NCBI GenBank assembly: GCA_963995525.1
Contig: CAXEFP010000948.1
Span: 62,001 to 126,000 of the forward strand
DNA from: Escarpia spicata
Lineage: Eukaryota > Annelida > Polychaeta > Sabellida > Siboglinidae
Reading direction: 5' to 3'
Length of the DNA: 64,000 nucleotides
Below the pieces are notes generated by a model. That model was not told where the DNA came from, made no database searches, and saw only the letters and a list, made by a program, of their open reading frames with translations. The translations under genes and the position numbers were made by a program. Of the stretch, positions 48,854 to 61,212 are shown one piece after another (position 1 is the first letter of the stretch; each line of letters starts with the position of its first letter).

Positions 48854-51690
48854 TACCTCTCATGAACCTGAATTAGGCGAAAACTGCGAAATTATCTGGG
48901 CAAGCGTGCAGTTCAGAAACTCTAAACCGCTATATCTGGCCAGTTATTATAGACCACCAGGCAACAAAACTCAGTCACTAGACGCCTTAATCTCATCAGT
49001 AGCCAAGGCTATCAATAAAAACCCACGCCAGCACCCAAACTTAATAATTGGAGGGGACTTCAATCTACCAGATATGAACTGGACCGACTGGTTGACAACA
49101 AATACTAACACTAAAGCAATGCACGAGAAATTCATTGACTTCTTACTTGATAACTCGCTTTCACAACTAGTTACCAGCATCACAAGACCTGTCTCAAATA
49201 GCATCCTGGACCTTCTGGTTACATCAAACCCTAATCTCATAGACAACATACAGGTACTTCCAGGCATTGACCATTGCATTGTACTGTTTGATATCAACAT
49301 GAAACCTAAGTTACAAAAGAAACCACAAAGAAAGATATACCTCTATGACAGAATTGACCCCAAAACACTGCAAACCAAAGTACATGATTTCGTCAACAAC
49401 TTCTTAGCCTCAAACCCTGAAGAACAATCAGTCGACACAAACTGGGAAACAATTAGAAATGGACTGGACAAAATTGTGGATGACACTGTTCCATCAAAAC
49501 TCACTAAAGGAAAACGAAATCTACCTTGGATAACATCTGAAATCAAGCATAAGATGAGAAAACGTGATAAATTGTTCTCAAAAGCCCATAAAACAAACAC
49601 CCCATCAGATTGGAAAGCCTACCGTGAATATCGCAACTATGCTACAAAATGTATCCGCTCAGCACACCACGATTATGTCAACAACATAATTGGCAAGAAT
49701 ATGACTGCAAACCCAAAATCTTTCTGGTCATACGTAAAACTCACTCGCACAGAAAACCTAGGAATCCCAACACTTAAAACTTCTGATAAAATGTGTAGCA
49801 CAGATCATGATAAGGCGGAGGCATTGAACAGGCATTTCCAAAGCGTATTTAATAAGCAGACACATACACAGATGCACAGTAAAGGTCCATCTCCATATAC
49901 CTCCATTCCTCACTTACACATCACAACTGCCGGCGTAGCCAAACAATTATCTAGCCTAAGCCCATCAAAAGCATGCGGTCCTGATGAAATGTCACCCCGT
50001 TTCCTTAAAATTGTTGCAAATGAACTAGCTCCAACTTTTAGATGTCTATTCCAGCAATCCTATAACCAAGCAACAGTCCCAAAACAGTGGCGCAAAGCAC
50101 TAGTTACAGCAATTCATAAGAGCGGTCCAAAATGAGACGCCTCCAACTACCGACCCATATCCTTGACCTGCTTGTGCTGTAAAATCATGGAGCACACAAT
50201 CCTAAGTCATGTCGCCAAACATCTTAACACTCATAACATCCTTATTAATGAACAACATGGATTCAGGAACTGCCTCTCAACTACAACACAACTCATAAAC
50301 TCAACTAATGACTGGTCAGAAACACTAAATAAAAAAGTCAGACTGATGTAATCTTACTAGACTTCAGTAAAGCGTTTGATAAAGTTGCTCATCACCACCT
50401 ATCAGATAAATTAAACTACTACGGCATCCGAAACAACACTCTTGGCTGGATCAATAGCTTCTTATCCCACCGTATACAATCTGTTTCAGTCAATGGCACA
50501 CATTCTTCCTGGGCTAATGTCACTTCCGGAGTTCCTCAGGGATCTGTCCTGGGGCCGGTCCTGTTCCTTCTATACATAAACGACATCAAGGAACAAATAA
50601 ATTCAACAATCAAACTCTTTGCAGACGACAGCATCCTATACAGAGAAATAAACAACACAAACGATCAACATATATTACAAAACGATTTAGAAACCCTCAC
50701 AACGTGGACTAAGAAGTGGTCAATGAATTTCAATGTTAAGAAATGTGCAGTCCTCACCATCACACGCAAACGAAACCCCAAACTATATCAATATACATTA
50801 CTGGGAAAATCACTAAACCATGTTCAAAAGCACGACTACCTTGGAGTCACAATATCACATGACCTAAGATGGAATGACCACTGCACCAAAATAACCACCA
50901 AAGCCAGCCGCACACTTGGACTCTTAAGAAGAACACTGTCACCTTGCTCACAAAATGTCAAAGAAACAGCTTACCAAACCCTTGTCCGACCACAAGTTGA
51001 ATATGCCAGTGAAGTCTGGAATCCCAACACAGCAACAGAAATTAACCGTATAGAACAAATCCAAAGAAATGCTGCAAGATTCATCTTCTCCGACTACCGA
51101 AAGGAAACACATATTAAACCACTCATAAACAAACTCAACTGGGACTCGCTCCACACACGTCGCCTCATTCAACAAGCATCAATGTTTTACAAAATCCACT
51201 ACCACATGGTCAACATCAGCCCTCCGCCATGTTTCCAGCACGCCACACATATCTCCAACAGAATCGACCATCCACTTAAATATACCAACACAATAATTCC
51301 AACCATCAATGCATATAAATATGAATTCTACCCCAGAGCAGTTTCCATATGGAACAGACTACCACCATCTGTTGTTCTACACATCACGCCATCACTGCCA
51401 GCCTTCCTGTGTGTCGCCATGCCAGCCATTCGAGAAATGCAACCCTTGCATGGCGTCCACATCCTTTAAAGCTACAAACTTATGTATATAGTGCACCACT
51501 TGTTTTTATCTGCGCTTTTTTTTTTTTTTTTTCATTGTTTTTCTTTCTCTAATTTGAACAACCTTCTACACAATTTGTTCCCTTTTTGTTCGACTGCCCT
51601 GACGTTACGCACTGCACAAATCCCAGTTTAGCTGTGAACAGCTGTAAAGGGATTACTACATCAAGCAATCAAGCAATCAAGCAATAATAG
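48853..51690 (+). mobile_element. 5'-truncated CR1-like LINE with octamer tail (inactive)
   Basis: The LINE protein starts inside the endonuclease (ITSHEPELGENCEIIWASVQ, then YYRPPG, IIGGDFNLPDMNWTDW, SILDLLVTSNP, GIDHCIVLF). The linker has PSKACGPDEMSPRFLK. An in-frame TGA at 50133-50135 (SGPK*DASNYRPIS) and a frameshift near 50345 interrupt the RT. Motif A DVILLDFSKAFDKV, SGVPQGSVLGPVLFLLYIND and LFADDSILYREI are intact. The C-terminal frame (50723-51469) reads HDYLGVTISHDLRWNDHC, RPQVEYASEVWNPN and AVSIWNRLPPSVV. The 3' end is (CAAGCAAT)3 at 51663-51687, matching the octamer-type tail of CR1 elements. Single nonsense plus single frameshift suggests moderate age. ORF1 and the first part of the endonuclease are missing, typical of incomplete reverse transcription. 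Confidence 0.92.
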
Positions 51691-51848
51691 TTTAGTCATT
51701 GGCTAATGATTTATCGTGAACCTAGATGTATAAGCAATTCCACTCTACATAGAACCTACGAACCATTTGTCAAATATCCGAATCCATCATAATATGTACA
51801 TCAGCCATTCCAAGTTAATATCAATATCACTACAATTTGAGTAGCTTT

Positions 51849-51967
51849 TGTCACGGAAGTCACGCTGGAATGGCTGACATACATGAATCTAATGTCTCAT
51901 AGTCAGGTACTTTTGTCACGGAAGTCATGCTGGAATGGCTGACATACGTGAATCTAATGTCTCATAG
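51849..51967 (+). repeat. 65-bp satellite, left part (about two units)
   Basis: Units carry TTTTGTCACGGAAGTCACGC, TGGAATGGCTGACATACGTG and AATCTAATGTCTCATAG, period 65 bp. The part ends ...GTCTCATAG at 51967, where a LINE interrupts; the rest continues at 52968. Confidence 0.95.
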
Positions 51968-52971
51968 CATTTTCATGCCGATCTCTCGATGGCGGCACAA
52001 GTAGCAAATGCGTGCCGGAGTGCATATTATCACCTGCACCGAATCTCACGTATACGCGACACACTAACGACCGGAACAACCAAGTGTCTCGTACATGCTC
52101 TTGTTACTTCAAGAATAGACTACGGGAACGCTATGTTGTACGGAATATCCGACCGGTTACTCCACCGCCTTGAGATGGTACAACACTCTGCGGCCAGAGT
52201 CGTATTACGTATTAGGCGGGGCGATCGACAGAGCATCACTGCAGCACTGAATAGCCTGCACTGGTTGCCGGTGAAGTGGCGCATTCAGTACAAGTTACTC
52301 GTGCTTGTGTTCACCGCCCTTCACGACAAGACGCCGGCCTACCTCGCGTCATTGATTTCACCATACGTGCCACGCCGCGCACTTCGATCAACTGACTGTG
52401 GACTATTAACTGTACCGCGGCACAACCTTGAGCGGTACGGCCGTCGCTCGTTCTCGTGCGCAGGACCGACCCTCTGGAATGCGTTGCCGGAAGATTTACG
52501 ACTGATACAGTGCATAGACACATTTAAAGCTCGTCTTAAAACACACTATTTTAAACTCGCTTTTAATGTTTAGCCGTCATAATTTTATACTTTAGTCGTC
52601 ATACCACATATTTATTTTTTATCTGACATTTTAATTGAAACTAATAATGTATTACTGTAGTTACTTATTAATTAACTCATATCTATATATTTATAATATA
52701 TTTATCTCGCAATTTACTATATAGTTGTTTTATATAGTTATGTATTTATATATATACTTATTTTTACTACGTATGATATATAATATAATTTACATCAATA
52801 TTATCTTTGATTTAATTTCTCTAGTTCAGTTTTGTATTTATATGTTTTACTTGTATTATTATTATTATATTTATTTCTTATAATTTCTAACGACTATTGT
52901 CAACACTACTGAACAGAGTTCTACTTTGGATTTTAGTGTATAAATAAAGTTATTATTATTATTATTATTAT
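51968..52971 (+). mobile_element. 5'-truncated L2-like LINE inserted inside the 65-bp satellite
   Basis: The 1-kb insert starts mid-thumb (HADLSMAAQVANACRSAYYH, if the frame is read from 51969) and encodes an uninterrupted 195-codon C-terminus (51989-52573): VHALVTSRIDYGNAMLYGIS, VQHSAARVVLRIRRG, LNSLHWLPVKWRIQYKLLVL and SFSCAGPTLWNALPEDLR. These are the usual L2/CR1-group landmarks after the RT core. The 3' UTR is AT-rich and ends AATAAAG followed by (TTA)n to 52970, the microsatellite tail of L2-type elements. Left flank ...CTCATAG and right flank ...ATAG|TCAGG share ATAG, a plausible 4-bp target-site duplication, partly overlapping the TTA tail. No frameshift or stop in the surviving part, so it is young. 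Confidence 0.92.
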
Positions 52972-53635
52972 AGTCAGGTACTTTTGTCACGGAAGTCAAG
53001 CTGGAATGGCTGACATACGTGAATCTAATGTCTCATAGTCAGGTACTTTTGTCACGGAAGTCACGCTGGAATGGCTGACATACGTGAATCTAATGTCTCA
53101 TAGTCAGGTACTTTTGTCACGGAAGTCACGCTGGAATGGCTGACATACGTGAATCTAATGTCTCATAGTCAGGTACTTTTGTCACGGAAGTCACGTTGGA
53201 ATGGCTGACATACGTGAATCTAATGTCTCATAGTCAGGTACTTTTGTCACGGAAGGCTGGAATGGCTGACATACGTGAATCTAATGTCTCATAGTCAGGT
53301 ACTTTTGTCACGGAAGTCACGCTGGAATGGCTGACATACGTGAATCTAATGTCTCATAGACAGGTACTTTTGTCACGGAAGTCACGCTGGAATGGCTGAC
53401 ATACATGAATCTAATGTCTCATAGTCAGGTACTTTTGTCACAGATGTCACGCTGGAATGGCTGACATACGTGAATCTAATGTCTCATAGTCAGGTACTTT
53501 TGTCACGGAAGTCACGCTGGAATGGCTGACATACGTGAATCTAATGTCTCATAGTCAGGTACTTTTGTCACGGCAGTCACGCTGGAATGGCTGACATATG
53601 TGAATCTAATGTCTCATAGTCAGGTACTTTTGTAA
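52968..53635 (+). repeat. 65-bp satellite, right part (about ten units)
   Basis: Continuation in phase of the array at 51849-51967. One unit near 53250 lacks six bases (CGGAAGGCTGG). Otherwise units are almost identical, with the array ending at GGTACTTTTG (53634). Confidence 0.95.
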
Positions 53636-55430
53636 ATTGTAATTTGAGTTTATAAAAAGGTGGTCGGAATTTTTTTCTCAAAATAACACAATTATGCACA
53701 ACATCTTGACTTTATTAGACAATTATATTAGACACAGCACCATGATAATATTTTTATAGCTATTTTATTAATTAAATGTCACTACATGGTCTTCACCTAG
53801 CGTGGTCACACACAGTGAAGGAACACATATATATATGGGTAAGTTCACAAGTTGGCAAACCTTTTAGCATGTTGATTTCATGTGCATTGTTTACAATAAT
53901 TGCTGCCATCAATGGCAAGCATTTCACATCAAATGACACATTATACTAAAAATAGATAAGCGAGCGAAAAATGAATTCGGAACACGTCCAAAACATGAAA
54001 TTCTACGGTCGCTAGCACCCTCATGGCTCGTCCTGTCCCGATGATCTTGGTATCATTTGAAAGGATGCACTTTTGTCATTCTAGTGTCATCTAGATTTCC
54101 TGGTAACCATTTAAAGAACACCGATAAACGGACCTACAATCACGCCGTTTTCGGTGTTCTGTTGGGTTCCAAACAATGTTGGTGGCGGGTACTCAGTACA
54201 CTAATCTTCCGATTGCGGCGCTGTTTTCCTCATTTGCATAGGTTCAGACATGCGCACTTCACCATTTCTTGATTTCATGTTATAAGTTCCACTCACTTTT
54301 AAACCGCGGCTAAATTTATGTGCTTTGATCGCAGCGAAACCGATATATCTCTACGTCGACGTGACGTCACGATAACGTACGCTGTGTTGGTTGGTTAATA
54401 TACGTGATAGTGACGTCACGCCTACATTGCGTATGTCATTTTAGCAGCCGTTTGAAAGTGGGTGGAGCTTATACCATGAAATCAGATAGTGGTGCCTCAA
54501 TTGGTAGATTGGTGAACTGTGTCGATGAAACAACATCGTTTGCAGTGTCTAAGACACCGGAACGGGCCCGGCTGTAGGACCGTTTTTAGTTAATTTTAGG
54601 AATGATTATCAGGAAACCATTTATATGTTTGAATAGCAGATAGCTTAAACTTTCAAATGACATAAATATTGTTGGGATCCGATGAACCGTAATGGTACTA
54701 GCAGTCGTTCAAAAGGCATTGTTACATGTGCAACCATGCATCACACCTGACAGCTGCAACATTGTGTCATCTTTCAAGATAATGTGTATCTAGTGTGCAG
54801 AGACTGGCAGACAGCATCATATCATGATGTCATTGGCCTATTTTCAAAAACAGCAAGCAATGTACAGTGAGGGTAAGTTTGGTGTCTTCAGTTGTTACCA
54901 GCGCAACCTTGTTACACGTGATCCATTAATACACATATCATATTAATTTGGAAGATTTCTATGTGAACCTGTATTTGTGATTATGTCGACCTTATTGGTG
55001 GCTAGCAATCTGGTGACTTTGATGGAAATATCACCACCTGTTGTTTCTGCCTGGTACATCATCTAATGGACACCATTTATATTTGGTGTCCATGGTTACA
55101 CGTACAACCCAAATATATTTTTCCTTGAAGCCCAAATTATTGGGACTTTGTAATAAGTACTAAGATACATAATTCTACCTTTGGGAGTAGTTGTAGCTGA
55201 TGTAGTGATGCTACCATGGCGCAATACATTGTTTGCATGATGTTTGTGCAGGCCTTGACATTAAGGTTTTGAATCCACTGGCCCAAATACGCTCATTCTG
55301 AGGTGTAAAACATTATTAGTCTATTTTATAATTTTACCAACAAAGTTGTTAGAAGTTACTATACACATATTGATTGTTCAAAGTGAGATGTCTAATGCTA
55401 ACAATATTGTAATATTGTTCAAGTGTGTAC
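53636..55430. other. Non-coding DNA; CpG-richer patch with CRE palindromes
   Basis: No gene found. From 54160 to 54570 GC and CpG content rise (CGCGGC, ACGTCGACGTGACG, GGAACGGGCCCGG). A 25-bp word at 53837-53861 (GGGTAAGTTCACAAGTTGGC plus AAACC) recurs inverted at 61599-61623. The rest is AT-rich. Confidence 0.5.
54362..54418. promoter_or_regulatory. Two CRE-type palindromes 49 bp apart
   Basis: TGACGTCA occurs exactly at 54362-54369 and 54411-54418. This is the full CREB/ATF palindrome. An ATTTGCAT octamer-type word lies at 54231-54238. They sit in a CpG-richer patch. Promoter function is inference; no adjacent first exon was recognised. Confidence 0.35.
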
Positions 55431-55780
55431 TCAGATGCATATATACAGTATTTGCCAAGTTTAAATACAGTGTGGCCAGTGTGACGACAGCTATATATAT
55501 TATATAGTCAGTCCGAGTCGGTAGTTGAGTTGACGCTGCTTTCATGTATAGGTCAATCAAGGCATTAGACTATTTCACGGTTCATTCACTAGGTGGCACC
55601 ACCCAAAATAGGTGGCCTTCACCTTGCCCTTGCTGACGCAGCATTACATTTGGTTTCTGTCACTTTAGTCACTAGTTAAATTTGGATTTAAGCTGTATTC
55701 CTTTCATATATCTAGAGAAGAAAAAGCGTGCATAACTCCAAAGGACGCGGTGGGACTTAAAAAATGGCATCCCTCATCAT

Positions 55781-58700
55781 TCAACTTAATAAAACCGGCT
55801 TTAAAGCCGTTATGATTATCGCTCACTTTTGCCGGTCGGCAATGTTCAGTTTTTTGTTTGTTTAATTGTTGTCGTTTGTACCAATTATACTGTTAAATGA
55901 TGAAGTTACAAAACATGCTGCCTGTGGGTTTTTTCAATTGACCTTTTAGATTACTATTGGCATTTTATATTATTACAATAAATACAGTATTTAAAAAGGA
56001 ATCATGGTGCAGTTAATTGCCATTGAGTGATTGATACTACAGTCAGTTTCTGCCTGTCTAAGACTAAGACTACGGCTGACTGAGTGAATTATAATAAATA
56101 TAAATAGTTCTTCCTCCCTTAATAGGCCTGTAAGTCTCAATTTAGTTACCGGAGTTGGCCCCGGTTCAACATTTTCTAATTAAATAAAGTAGGCTTTATT
56201 ATTAAAATTGAGACTCTACTGATCTTGTAAATGTAATTTAGTTTTTACTTACGGCAGTTACACCGTAGGCTTAGCCTTAGCTGTGGGTTTAACATTCTTT
56301 ACTATTTATTATCTATATGATATCAAATGATATGGTTCTGGTCTATTATTTTCTACTAAATATGATAATAATCTAACATAATTATGTCACCATTATTCCT
56401 ATTGGGTGTTTTCTGCTTGTCTTGCTCTGTTGCTGTAAGGGATATCGATTTTGTTTTATGCAAACCATTGAGATCTAATCATTTTAATGTGCTTTTTCCT
56501 AATCACACTAAAATTCATCATTCTATTTCAATTTTGCATAGTCTGCCATGTCTTCATGTTTGTTATAATAGAAAGTTACTGCCAATCCCCCGCTCTATGC
56601 AACATTGAAATTAGCAATAATTTTATTACTAGCAGGATATGAAAGTCTCAATCCTGGGCCATCTGTTAGACGAAACATTCGGATGGCCACTACAAATGTT
56701 CGATCTGTACTAAATAAGACAGCCTCACTTTGTGATTTATTAATTTCAAAGAAAATAAACATTCTAGCTGTAACTGAGACCTGGCTTAGACCACATGATA
56801 CACATGCGTGCATTGCTGACGTTTCCCCTTCTGGTTACACCTTTCACCATCGACCACGTTAAGTCGGCCGTGGAGGTGGTGTTGGCTTTCTTATATCACA
56901 ACAGTTCAAAGTTAAATTACATTATAACCCTGAATACTCTAGTTTTTAGTCCATCTGTGCTGAAATTTCAGATTCTTCTTTCTCCGCACACTTTGTTTGT
57001 ATCTATCGCCCTCCAGGACATCCGGCCAATTTCTTTGAAGACTTTCAGGATATGTTGGAAAATCTGGCAGTTATTCATTCAGAATTTTACATTCTTGGTG
57101 ATTTAATCTATATTTGGATATACCTTCTTCAACTACAACTACGTTTGATGATATTCTGGCATCATTTGATTTTAAACAACATGTTACCTTTTCGACACAT
57201 ATACATGGCCATTGGCTTGACCCCTTGATAACCCGTTCAACTTGTAATAATATCCAAGCACCTACTGTTTCAGATGGGTTATCAGACCACCATACTGTCA
57301 TTGCCAATATTAATGGTTCTATAGCCCCTTTACAATCGAAACACAATGTGTCTTACAGAGCCATTCATAGGATTGACATTACAGCTTTAATGGCTGATAT
57401 CCTTATATCTGACCTTATCACAGATTTTAAAAAACATCTATCTGACTTATATAAACAGTACTGTCAAGTACTCAATGCACTACTTGACAAACATGCACCT
57501 ATAAAATCCAAATGGGTGTCAGAAAGGCCACCGGCTCCATGGATGACTTCCGAAATTATACTATCTAAAAGGCGTCGTCGTTATTTAGAGCGTGTATGGC
57601 GCAAATCACGCTCGCCATTAGATAGATCGCGCTATTCTAAGCAATGTTACCTCTGTAACAGACAAATGGCTAAAGCTAAATCAGATTATTTTACAGATAT
57701 GGTCATAAATAAGTCTGATAATCCACGTCAGTTATGGAACTGCATCAATAACATTCTACACACACGGCCTACTCCATCGCTACCTGATCATGTGTCAATT
57801 AAGTCTCTATGTGATTCGTTCTCTAGTCACTTCAAGAATAAAATCAGTATTATTCGTTCTGCTTTCCCACATCATAATATAAGTAATGTCAGTGTGGACA
57901 TTCCACAAGTAAATTCTCAACTTGTATCATTTGAACCTGCAACAGTTGATGAAGTTAAGAAATAATTATGTCCTCCCCAAATAAATCTTGTGCACTTGAT
58001 CCATTTCCAACAATACTGCTAAAAGCATGTCTCGATACACTAATTGGACCTATAACAAATATTATAAATGCATCACTTTGCTCTGGCTGTTTTCCTGATG
58101 ATTTCAAATACGCCCATGTCACACCACTTCTTAAGAAGTCATCTCTGCCTAAACGAGACCTAAACAGTTATAGACCTATTTCTAACCTCAGCTTCATTTC
58201 CAAAATACTAGAAAAGGTTGTAGCAAGTCGTCTAAGGTCTCACATTAGCACAAATGTCTTAACTAATGTGTCACAATCAGCGTATAGGCAGTTTCATTCA
58301 ACAGAGACTGCCCTCTTAAAGGTTCATAATGACATTAACTTGAACATTAATAATGGTAAAGTGACTGCACTTACTTTACTAGATCTCTCTGCCGCGTTTG
58401 ACATGATTGATCACAGCATTCTCATTGAACGCCTATTAAAGTGGTACGGCATATCTGGCACAGCTCTAAGCTGGTTTTCTTCGTATCTAACTGATAGATA
58501 CCAAACTATAAAGATTGGGAACTGCTTTTCAGCTGCACTGCCGGCTTTATTTGGTGTTCCCCAGGGTTCTGTTCTTGGGCCTATGCTTTTTACTCTTTAC
58601 ACCACGCCACTAAGCTCTGTTATACAAAGACATAACTTAGATCATCATCTTTATGCTGATGATACTCAGATCTACATTTCGTTGGCTACCCCGGATACAA

Positions 58701-59630
58701 ATCGCTCCCTTAACCAACTTAGTGATTGCCTTCAAGATATCTTCCATTGGATGACTGACAGCAAGTTTAAATTAAATGCAAATAAAACTTAATTGATCAT
58801 TATTGGTACTCCAATGCAGCGTTGTAAACTGGATGGTTTTTTCCCTACGCGTATTTTGAATCAGTATATCACGCCAGCAACCTCGGTGCGGAATCTAGGA
58901 GTGATCTTTGATAGTAACTTCAATTTCCGACAACATATATCTCAAACATGTCGCTGCTGTTTTTATCATATCCATGATCTTCGCCGGTATATGTCATTTT
59001 CTGTTGCTAAGATTATTGCAACAGCGCTTGTTAGCAGCAGACTTGACTATTGCAATTCCCTCCTTTATAATATCGCTAGCAAGGATATCACAAAACTTCA
59101 ACGTGTCCAAAATTGTATAGCAAGAGTAGTTACAAGATCTCCTCGTTTTTCTCACTCTGTGCCACTTTTGAAGTCTTTGCATTGGCTTCCTGTACGATAT
59201 CGTATAATATTTAAGATCTGTACCATTACATACCAGGCACTGTCCAATAAGCAACCATCTTATTTGCATTTATTGCTTACTTCTGTAAGAAAATCTATCC
59301 AGCTTCGATCATCTAGTTCTGACCTACTTTTTGTTCCCAGAGTCAACACTAACATTAGAACTAGGGCTTTTTCTGTTGCTGCACCAACTCTTTGGAATAT
59401 GCTTCCTCTTAGTGTTAGATCAGTTGAAAATATTAAAAAATTCCGTCGTCATTTAAAAACGTATCTTTACAACCTTGCTTATCCACTGTAGCTCCCTAGC
59501 GCCTTGACCCATCTGTTGACAACTGGAAAACTACTTATGGATTTTGAGATTGACCAACCCTTTTGTTTTGATGCGCCTCTGAGCTTGGTTTCCAAGGATT
59601 TAGGCGCAATAGAAGTTATCTTATTATTAT
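55781..59630 (+). mobile_element. L2-like LINE, nearly full length, inserted in repeat R1 (inactive)
   Basis: The 3850-bp insert is delimited by comparison with the empty copy at 20672-21173. It opens with a 14-bp palindrome CGGCTTTAAAGCCG (55796-55809) and a long leader. The ORF region has an NPGP motif (see separate entry), then the endonuclease: MATTNVRSVLNKT, ILAVTETWLRP, IYRPPGHPANFFEDF, HSEFYILGD and LSDHHTVIANING. Nonsense codons at about 56861 and 56951 and frameshifts near 57105 and 57963 break it. RT (57968-58792) contains SCALDPFPTILLKA, LLDLSAAFDMIDHSIL, GVPQGSVLGPMLFTLYTTPL and catalytic YADDTQIYISL. A single TAA at 58790 (NANKT*LIIIG) is followed by the in-frame C-terminus to 59491 (SSRLDYCNSLLYNI, LHWLPVRYRIIFKI, APTLWNMLPLSVRS). 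The 3' end GGCGCAATAGAAGTTATC(TTA)n is L2-like. No target-site duplication is evident. Confidence 0.93.
56572..56661 (+). other. 2A-like NPGP motif at the N-terminus of the L2-like LINE ORF
   Basis: In the frame open from 56572 the sequence reads KLAIILLLAGYESLNPGP, with NPGP at 56650-56661. Several animal LINEs of the L2/CR1/Crack type carry N-terminal 2A-like peptides (consensus Asp-x-Glu-x-NPGP) that cause ribosome skipping. Here the hydrophobic LLLAG lead and NPGP are kept, but the Asp and Glu positions are Tyr and Ser, so activity is doubtful. Whether this is decay or a family variant cannot be told from one copy. The upstream frame from 56384 joins after a frameshift near 56575. Confidence 0.6.
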
Positions 59631-60003
59631 AAAAACCTGCGCTGCCGGTGGTTAGAAAATTTATTCGATGGCTTTGCAAGCGGTAGTCCGCATGATAAGC
59701 ATTGGAGTTTGGACTCATTATTGATCAGAATTAGTATCTACGTTATGTTTACAATGTCCTATAACTGAGTCGTGTCTAAGAATTCTGTGACCGCCGCTTT
59801 GTCTCGGCAGTGTTCGAAAACCGGAAACCAGTAGCCCATCGGGCCAGTAAAATATAAGAACTGGTGGCCCAAACTGACCCGACAGCTTAAAAAAAGGTGC
59901 CGGGTCATCGGGCCAGTGTTAATGTCGAGGCCTGTTTGTGTCCATGTTACATGAACAACTGTTTTGTATTGTAATGCTCCTGTACCATTTGTTGCCATAT
60001 GAT

Positions 60004-61212
60004 ACCATTTACACTGATTTTCAGGAATATAGGCTGTCAGTAATAAAACATAATTGTCTCTAATAAACTATGAGGTGTTTTGAAGCGTTCATTTAACAAG
60101 GTAAGGTAGATGTTCATAACCAGCCATTGGAAGAAATCAAAGGTGAACAAACGTAACTGTAATGCAAATGCGTCTATACACATTGTAATTCTGATGTCAT
60201 ATAAATGTAAAAAACAGCATGCTGACTACAAAACCAAATTATAACAATGCGTCACTGTCTATTTGTGGTGTCATTAGGATTAATATTAGCAGCCGGTATA
60301 CATAGGGACAGGCTAGACTACACAGTGTAGTAGCTTGACTAGATCAAAGTCTCAATTTGGGACGTAAAAGAACCACTGAGGACGACAAGCACCCTGGCAG
60401 TGACCACCCCTAGTGCCAGCATAGAAAGGTCGGGCTGGCGATAATGTTCTGAAAAAGGTTGACTAGTTGAATGAGACCTCATAAGATCATAATATTGTAA
60501 CCACAAAATATACAGACTGGTCAGTTAATAGAACGTTGCTGAGTGCTGGAAACAACTAGAACTAGAAAGTCAAAGACAAACACAAAGTCGTGCCGGGAGA
60601 CGGCAAAACCATTACGTTATGCTAGTCCTCGATCGGCATCGTCCAGTCAACTCAACTCTAGTATATACACCTATCCCTGTAAATGATAGACTAGACTCAA
60701 TAAATACACTAACTTAGTCTTAGTACAGTCCCGGCCACCATGTCATTTGAAATAGGAAAATAAATTTTGCGTATACGACAGCATGTAAAGCCGACCCCCT
60801 TCCTTAAACTTGACAATACGGGCCATGTTTGCGTGCATGCTGTTATAAACGTTTGCAGCATACATTTCTTCTTGGCTGGTAGTGGTGCCATTTCGATCCC
60901 CGCAATCATTTCGTGCAGCGTGAGTCATGAATTCTTCTTGTTTGAGCGCCATGAGCGCGGGATATGTGAATTTATCGTAACCATGTTTCCTATTGGTCAG
61001 ATTACGATCAGAAGCAGCGAATGAAAAACGATGTCACAACAAGCAGCGTATATATGCTGCCACCTGTTGAATAAAGTTACGCTAAATTTGAGGAGCACGG
61101 AAATGATTGACGATGAAAGAATCCGTAATATTTTCATTCCTCTCCTTAATAACGTAATTTGAGGTGTATTTCCGGAATGATTCCGGACAATCCGGAATGG
61201 TAGGCAGGTCTG
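60004..61212 (-). mobile_element. Second, longer copy of the hAT-like element family
   Basis: Diverged relative of 18084-18679 in the same orientation. Shared landmarks, left to right, are CCATTTACACTGATTTTCAG, TAACTTAGTCTTAGTACAGT, GCAGCGAATGAAAAAC...ATGTCACAAC, TATGCTGCCACCTGTTGAAT, TCCGTAATATTTTCAT and the end GGAATGGTAGGCAGGTCTG. It contains about 540 bp near 60047-60594 and further bases near 60730-60850 that are absent from the shorter copy. Either those are insertions or the shorter copy is an internal deletion derivative. A minus-strand remnant frame (60909 down: MIAGIEMAPLPAKKKCMLQT) is homologous to that of copy 1. The left terminus is not identified. Confidence 0.6.

Larger units (their letters stand above)
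55431..59769 (+). repeat. Dispersed repeat, family R1, copy 2, split by a LINE
   Basis: The left half 55431-55780 and right half 59631-59769 together match 20672-21173. The join in the uninterrupted copy reads GGCATCTCTTGTCAT|AAAAACCTG; here the sides are GGCATCCCTCATCAT and AAAAACCTGCG, so the LINE sits exactly between them. Confidence 0.9.

Noticed and set aside
52311..52523. Minus-strand 70-codon frame over the L2-like LINE
   Set aside because: Antisense of the clearly conserved plus-strand RT C-terminus.
54480..54560. Possible tRNA (GTGGTGCCTCAATTGGTAGA...)
   Set aside because: B-box-like and A-box-like words do not assemble into a cloverleaf with pairing acceptor arms.
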